Shown one piece after another: positions 7,049 through 8,551 of a DNA stretch of 8,551 nt. Source of the stretch: Anaerolineae bacterium (GTDB taxonomy: Bacteria; Chloroflexota; Anaerolineae; JAADDB01); NCBI GenBank assembly GCA_015486895.1, contig WFQT01000089.1, positions 1 through 8,551 of the forward strand. The letters run 5' to 3'. The notes under the pieces were generated by a model. It saw only the letters and a list, made by a program, of their open reading frames with translations. It did not search any database and was not told the origin of the DNA. Position 1 is the first letter of the stretch; each line of letters starts with the position of its first letter. A program made the translations under genes and the position numbers.

Positions 7049-7162
7049 ATGCAGGTATTCTCACTACAAACTTCCTGTGGCGCAGGCTGGGAGAACACAA
7101 GTAACCCGCCAGTGGTAATAACGCCAAGAATGGAAGGGGGTGAGTTCGTATGGCTTCAGTGA
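7049..7162 (+). CDS. Possible leader peptide overlapping rpsU start
   Basis: This is a 37-codon frame starting MQVFSLQTSCG and ending EFVWLQ, not recognised as any family. The case for translation is the perfect anti-16S complement AAGGAGGT at 7031-7038, 10 nt before the ATG. Its TGA (7160-7162) lies inside rpsU, so the frames overlap by 13 nt, an arrangement suited to translational coupling. Against it: a frame this short is not improbable by chance, it has no recognisable domain, and its Shine-Dalgarno may be masked by ACTTCCT at 7070-7076. A second frame, ATG 7012 to TAA 7104 (30 codons), overlaps it but has a poorly spaced AGAGGA. Confidence 0.3.
   Translation: MQVFSLQTSCGAGWENTSNPPVVITPRMEGGEFVWLQ
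7134..7143 (+). promoter_or_regulatory. rpsU: rpsU ribosome binding site
   Basis: AAGGGGGTGA can pair with the 16S 3' end over ten positions with one G-U, 6 nt before the ATG at 7150. It fixes the start at 7150 rather than the in-frame ATG at 7162. Confidence 0.85.
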
Positions 7163-7365
7163 TGTTGCGGCCCGGTGAGAGTCAGGATCAGCTCTTAAAG
7201 CGGTTCCGCAAGACGGTTGCCAAAGCTCGGATTTTGAGCACTGTCCGCCGCAAGCGTTGGTTCACATCGAAAAGCGAGCTGCGCCGCATTAAGCATCAGA
7301 AGGCCGTGCGCCGTGAACGTCGACGACGCCACAAGCTGGAATCACGTCGCGATCGTCGGAGATAA
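7150..7365 (+). CDS. rpsU: 30S ribosomal protein bS21
   Basis: The 71-residue product matches bS21, a small, very basic protein of the 30S platform near the anti-Shine-Dalgarno end of 16S rRNA that aids mRNA engagement. The family signature is clear: a short beta segment, then P-G-E-S (8-11), LLKRFRKTV (15-23), A-R-I-L and an R/K-rich helix (RRKRWFTSKSELRRIKHQK). The tail after about residue 53 is almost all Arg/Lys, including RRERRRRHK. The length is normal for the family. It is the first recognised gene after the strong promoter and follows a long structured leader. The next gene begins 79 nt on without an intrinsic terminator between, so it should be cotranscribed with the basic protein and the sigma factor, as rpsU is with rpoD in enterobacteria. 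Confidence 0.95.
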   Translation: MASVMLRPGESQDQLLKRFRKTVAKARILSTVRRKRWFTSKSELRRIKHQKAVRRERRRRHKLESRRDRRR

Positions 7366-7393
7366 GAGCTAAGACTATGCTGAGAACGTTGAA

Positions 7394-7431
7394 GCCGGTA
7401 CCAACAACAGTCTGGTGACACAGGTGCCGGC
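7394..7431 (+). promoter_or_regulatory. Intercistronic hairpin before small basic protein
   Basis: GCCGGTACC (7394-7402) pairs with GGTGCCGGC (7423-7431): 9 bp with one U-G, loop 20 nt. The AAGGA Shine-Dalgarno of the next gene starts 2 nt after the stem. No U-tract follows, so it should not stop transcription; it could be an RNase processing site or tune translation of the next gene. Confidence 0.5.
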
Positions 7432-7444
7432 CAAGGATATTTGT

Positions 7445-7633
7445 ATGACAGGAGAAACCAATAAAGGGAAAAAACGTTCTTCTCGTTCACGACGATCTCG
7501 TCGGCGCCGCGGGGGCCGCCATTATCAACGAAAGGCAAAGTCCCAGCCAACATCAGGTGGCCAGGTGGCGAAGTCCGAAGAGATGAAGGATGTGTTTATT
7601 TACACTTATCGGGTGTGGAAAAAAGTCCGTTGA
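7445..7633 (+). CDS. Uncharacterised Arg/Lys-rich small protein
   Basis: The 62-residue product is not a family I recognise. Residues 7-32 are almost solid Arg, Lys, Ser and Gly (KKRSSRSRRSRRRRGGR within 9-25), typical of a disordered nucleic-acid-binding segment. A Gln/Ser/Gly linker (33-44) follows, then a compact C-terminus, EMKDVFIYTYRVWKK (46-60), that looks like a beta strand with aromatic residues. No signal peptide, membrane segment or cysteine is present. The start at 7445 is chosen because AAGGA (7433-7437) lies 7 nt upstream; an in-frame GTG at 7415 would fall in the preceding hairpin loop and has no such site. It lies between rpsU and the sigma gene, where enterobacteria carry dnaG. 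By context and composition it could bind ribosomal or messenger RNA, but this is inference. Confidence 0.75.
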   Translation: MTGETNKGKKRSSRSRRSRRRRGGRHYQRKAKSQPTSGGQVAKSEEMKDVFIYTYRVWKKVR

Positions 7634-7710
7634 GCGTGAAGAAGCGACAAGGGATGTGTCTTTGTCAGACAGTAAGTTAGTCAACAAAATGTTGAAGCTG
7701 TCACGCTTAA
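7630..7710 (+). promoter_or_regulatory. Structured gap upstream of sigma factor
   Basis: TTGAGCGTGA (7630-7639, overlapping the stop codon of the small protein) pairs with TCACGCTTAA (7701-7710): 10 bp with one G-U. It encloses a second perfect hairpin, TCAACA (7681-7686) and TGTTGA (7690-7695) with an AAA loop. The closing stem's 3' arm shares two bases with the AAAGGAG Shine-Dalgarno of the sigma gene, so folding could affect ribosome access. Confidence 0.45.
7662..7690 (+). promoter_or_regulatory. Weak candidate internal promoter for sigma gene
   Basis: TTGTCA (7662-7667, 5 of 6), a 17-nt spacer and CAAAAT (7685-7690, 4 of 6). The spacing is ideal but the -10 lacks its first T. It could give the sigma gene extra transcription independent of rpsU, as internal promoters do in the enterobacterial operon. 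Confidence 0.2.
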
Positions 7711-7715
7711 AGGAG
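7709..7715 (+). promoter_or_regulatory. Sigma gene Shine-Dalgarno with long spacing
   Basis: AAAGGAG is the only good Shine-Dalgarno upstream of the sigma frame, but it lies 16 nt before ATG 7732. A TTG at 7729 would shorten the gap only to 13 nt, and an in-frame TAA at 7717-7719 blocks any earlier start. The spacing exceeds the usual 5-10 nt. Confidence 0.55.
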
Positions 7716-7731
7716 TTAACGTAGAATTTTG

Positions 7732-8551
7732 ATGGAACAGAGCGAAGAAGTGCTGCGCCAGAATCCGGAGGAAGAAGGGCAGGAGGTCATTGAAGAAACC
7801 CTTATGTCTCCGGAAGAAGCGTTGAACTTTCTACTACAAACAGCTTCCGAACAACAGTATATTACTTACGAGGATATTTTAACCATTTTGCCTGAAGTGG
7901 AAGAGAACTTAGATTTATTAGAGGATCTCTTTTCACGCTTACAGGCAAAAGAGATCCCTGTTTACGAAAGTGCAGAAGAGGCCGAGCAGGAAGATACAGG
8001 GGAGGAAAGCGCCGAGATTGTAGAGGAGACGACAACCCTGAACACAGTGCCCGTTGGAGACACAGTAGACCTCTACTTTCGGGAAATGGGGCGTGAGCCA
8101 CTACTGACAGCAGAGGAAGAAGTAGCCTTAGCTAAACGTCTGGAACAGGGAGAAATTTCCCAGGCAAAGCTGCAAGATGCAACAGCGCTCTCCTTGAGGG
8201 ATATCTCTCGCCTGGAAGCGGTGATTATCGATGCAGAGGATGCCCGCCAGACGCTGATCAAGGCCAACACGCGGTTGGTCATCAGTGTGGCTAAGCGATA
8301 CATCGGCCAAGGCGTGCCATTCCTGGATTTGATTCAGGAGGGTAACCTGGGCTTGATGAAAGCTGTGGACAAGTTCGATTATCGGCGCGGCTACAAGTTC
8401 AGCACGTACGCCACCTGGTGGATTCGGCAGGCAGTAAGCCGGGCAGTAGCCGACCAGGGGCGCACGATTCGTCTGCCGGTGCATGTGGGGGACAAACTCC
8501 GCCAGTTGCACCGAACGGCACAGATATTAGAACAAAGGTTGGGGCACCCAC
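7732..8551 (+). CDS. rpoD: Primary-type RNA polymerase sigma-70 factor, 3' end missing
   Basis: The frame is open to the window edge (273 codons seen). It encodes a sigma-70 factor, the subunit that directs RNA polymerase to promoters. Region 1.1 is visible at ~30-80 (E-Q-Q-Y-I-T-Y-E-D-I-L..L-P), followed by an acidic linker; region 1.2 at ~111-143 (VDLYFREMGREPLLTAEEE); region 2 at ~170-250, with ANTRLVISVAKRYIGQG, FLDLIQEGNLGLMKAVDKFD, YKFSTYATWWIRQAVSRAV and RTIRLPVH; region 3 begins before the cut. Having region 1.1 and an intact region 2 favours the housekeeping (group 1) factor over group 2. In region 2.4, Q233 matches E. coli Q437, while S236 stands where E. coli has T440. Regions 3-4 are beyond the window, so the group is not proven. 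The start is ATG 7732; ATG 7804 (M25) has no Shine-Dalgarno. It is probably cotranscribed with rpsU. Confidence 0.93.
   Translation, partial: MEQSEEVLRQNPEEEGQEVIEETLMSPEEALNFLLQTASEQQYITYEDILTILPEVEENLDLLEDLFSRLQAKEIPVYESAEEAEQEDTGEESAEIVEETTTLNTVPVGDTVDLYFREMGREPLLTAEEEVALAKRLEQGEISQAKLQDATALSLRDISRLEAVIIDAEDARQTLIKANTRLVISVAKRYIGQGVPFLDLIQEGNLGLMKAVDKFDYRRGYKFSTYATWWIRQAVSRAVADQGRTIRLPVHVGDKLRQLHRTAQILEQRLGHP

Larger units (their letters stand above)
6919..7149 (+). promoter_or_regulatory. rpsU: Long structured 5' leader of rpsU
   Basis: The stretch from the predicted transcription start to the rpsU ATG is unusually long. It contains a perfect 11-bp hairpin (6951-6981), a perfect Shine-Dalgarno AAGGAGGT (7031-7038) not used by rpsU, and ACTTCCT (7070-7076), which can pair over 7 bp (one G-U) with AGGAGGT (7032-7038) and mask it. 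The arrangement suggests cis regulation, perhaps autogenous control by bS21 as known for several ribosomal protein operons; no known leader family was recognised. Confidence 0.5.

Noticed and set aside
7012..7104. 30-codon frame in the rpsU leader with AGAGGA upstream
   Set aside because: The spacing to ATG is only 3 nt, the product is unrecognised, and it overlaps the better-supported 7049 frame.
7415..7444. GTG start giving a 72-residue version of the small basic protein
   Set aside because: It falls in the loop of the 7394-7431 hairpin without a Shine-Dalgarno; ATG 7445 has AAGGA at 7 nt.
8073..8511. Open frames on the - strand opposite the sigma gene
   Set aside because: They are antisense shadows of the highly conserved sigma-70 reading frame.

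Overview
The window most likely comes from a bacterial chromosome, probably Chloroflexota (Anaerolineae-like). That placement is inference from gene style: a very long cytoplasmic PAS/GAF sensor kinase, a short citrate synthase with an H-A-D-H-G-C-N-A-S-T-F motif, and a basic bS21 next to a primary-type sigma factor. No rRNA, tRNA, CRISPR array or transposase is visible. All supported genes lie on the + strand.

Layout. (1) 6-4898: a 1630-residue soluble histidine kinase with about nine sensory domains (three PAS, six GAF or GAF-like) and a HisKA/HATPase_c core. Its ATG overlaps a TAA (TAATG), so it may be translationally coupled to a gene just outside the window. No response regulator is seen. 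(2) 4899-5407: 509 bp without a convincing gene, rich in inverted repeats, ending in a strong Shine-Dalgarno. (3) 5408-6565: citrate synthase, closed by a textbook intrinsic terminator at 6578-6611. (4) 6612-6906: non-coding; holds a 79-bp imperfect palindrome (6641-6719) and an inverted repeat (6860-6884) that touches the next promoter. (5) 6884-6912: a near-consensus extended -10 sigma-70 promoter that opens an unusually long (about 230 nt) leader. (6) 7150-end: rpsU (bS21), an uncharacterised 62-residue very basic protein, then the 5' part of a primary-type sigma factor that runs off the window.

How the genes fit together. The rpsU-small protein-sigma cluster resembles the enterobacterial macromolecular synthesis operon (rpsU-dnaG-rpoD), but dnaG is absent and an unknown basic protein stands in its place. 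No intrinsic terminator separates the three genes. Instead each gap carries a hairpin without a U-tract, and the rpsU leader contains a second, perfect Shine-Dalgarno followed by a short ORF overlapping the rpsU start. This suggests post-transcriptional control of ribosomal protein and sigma factor output. The kinase and citrate synthase appear to be separate transcription units with no evident functional link.
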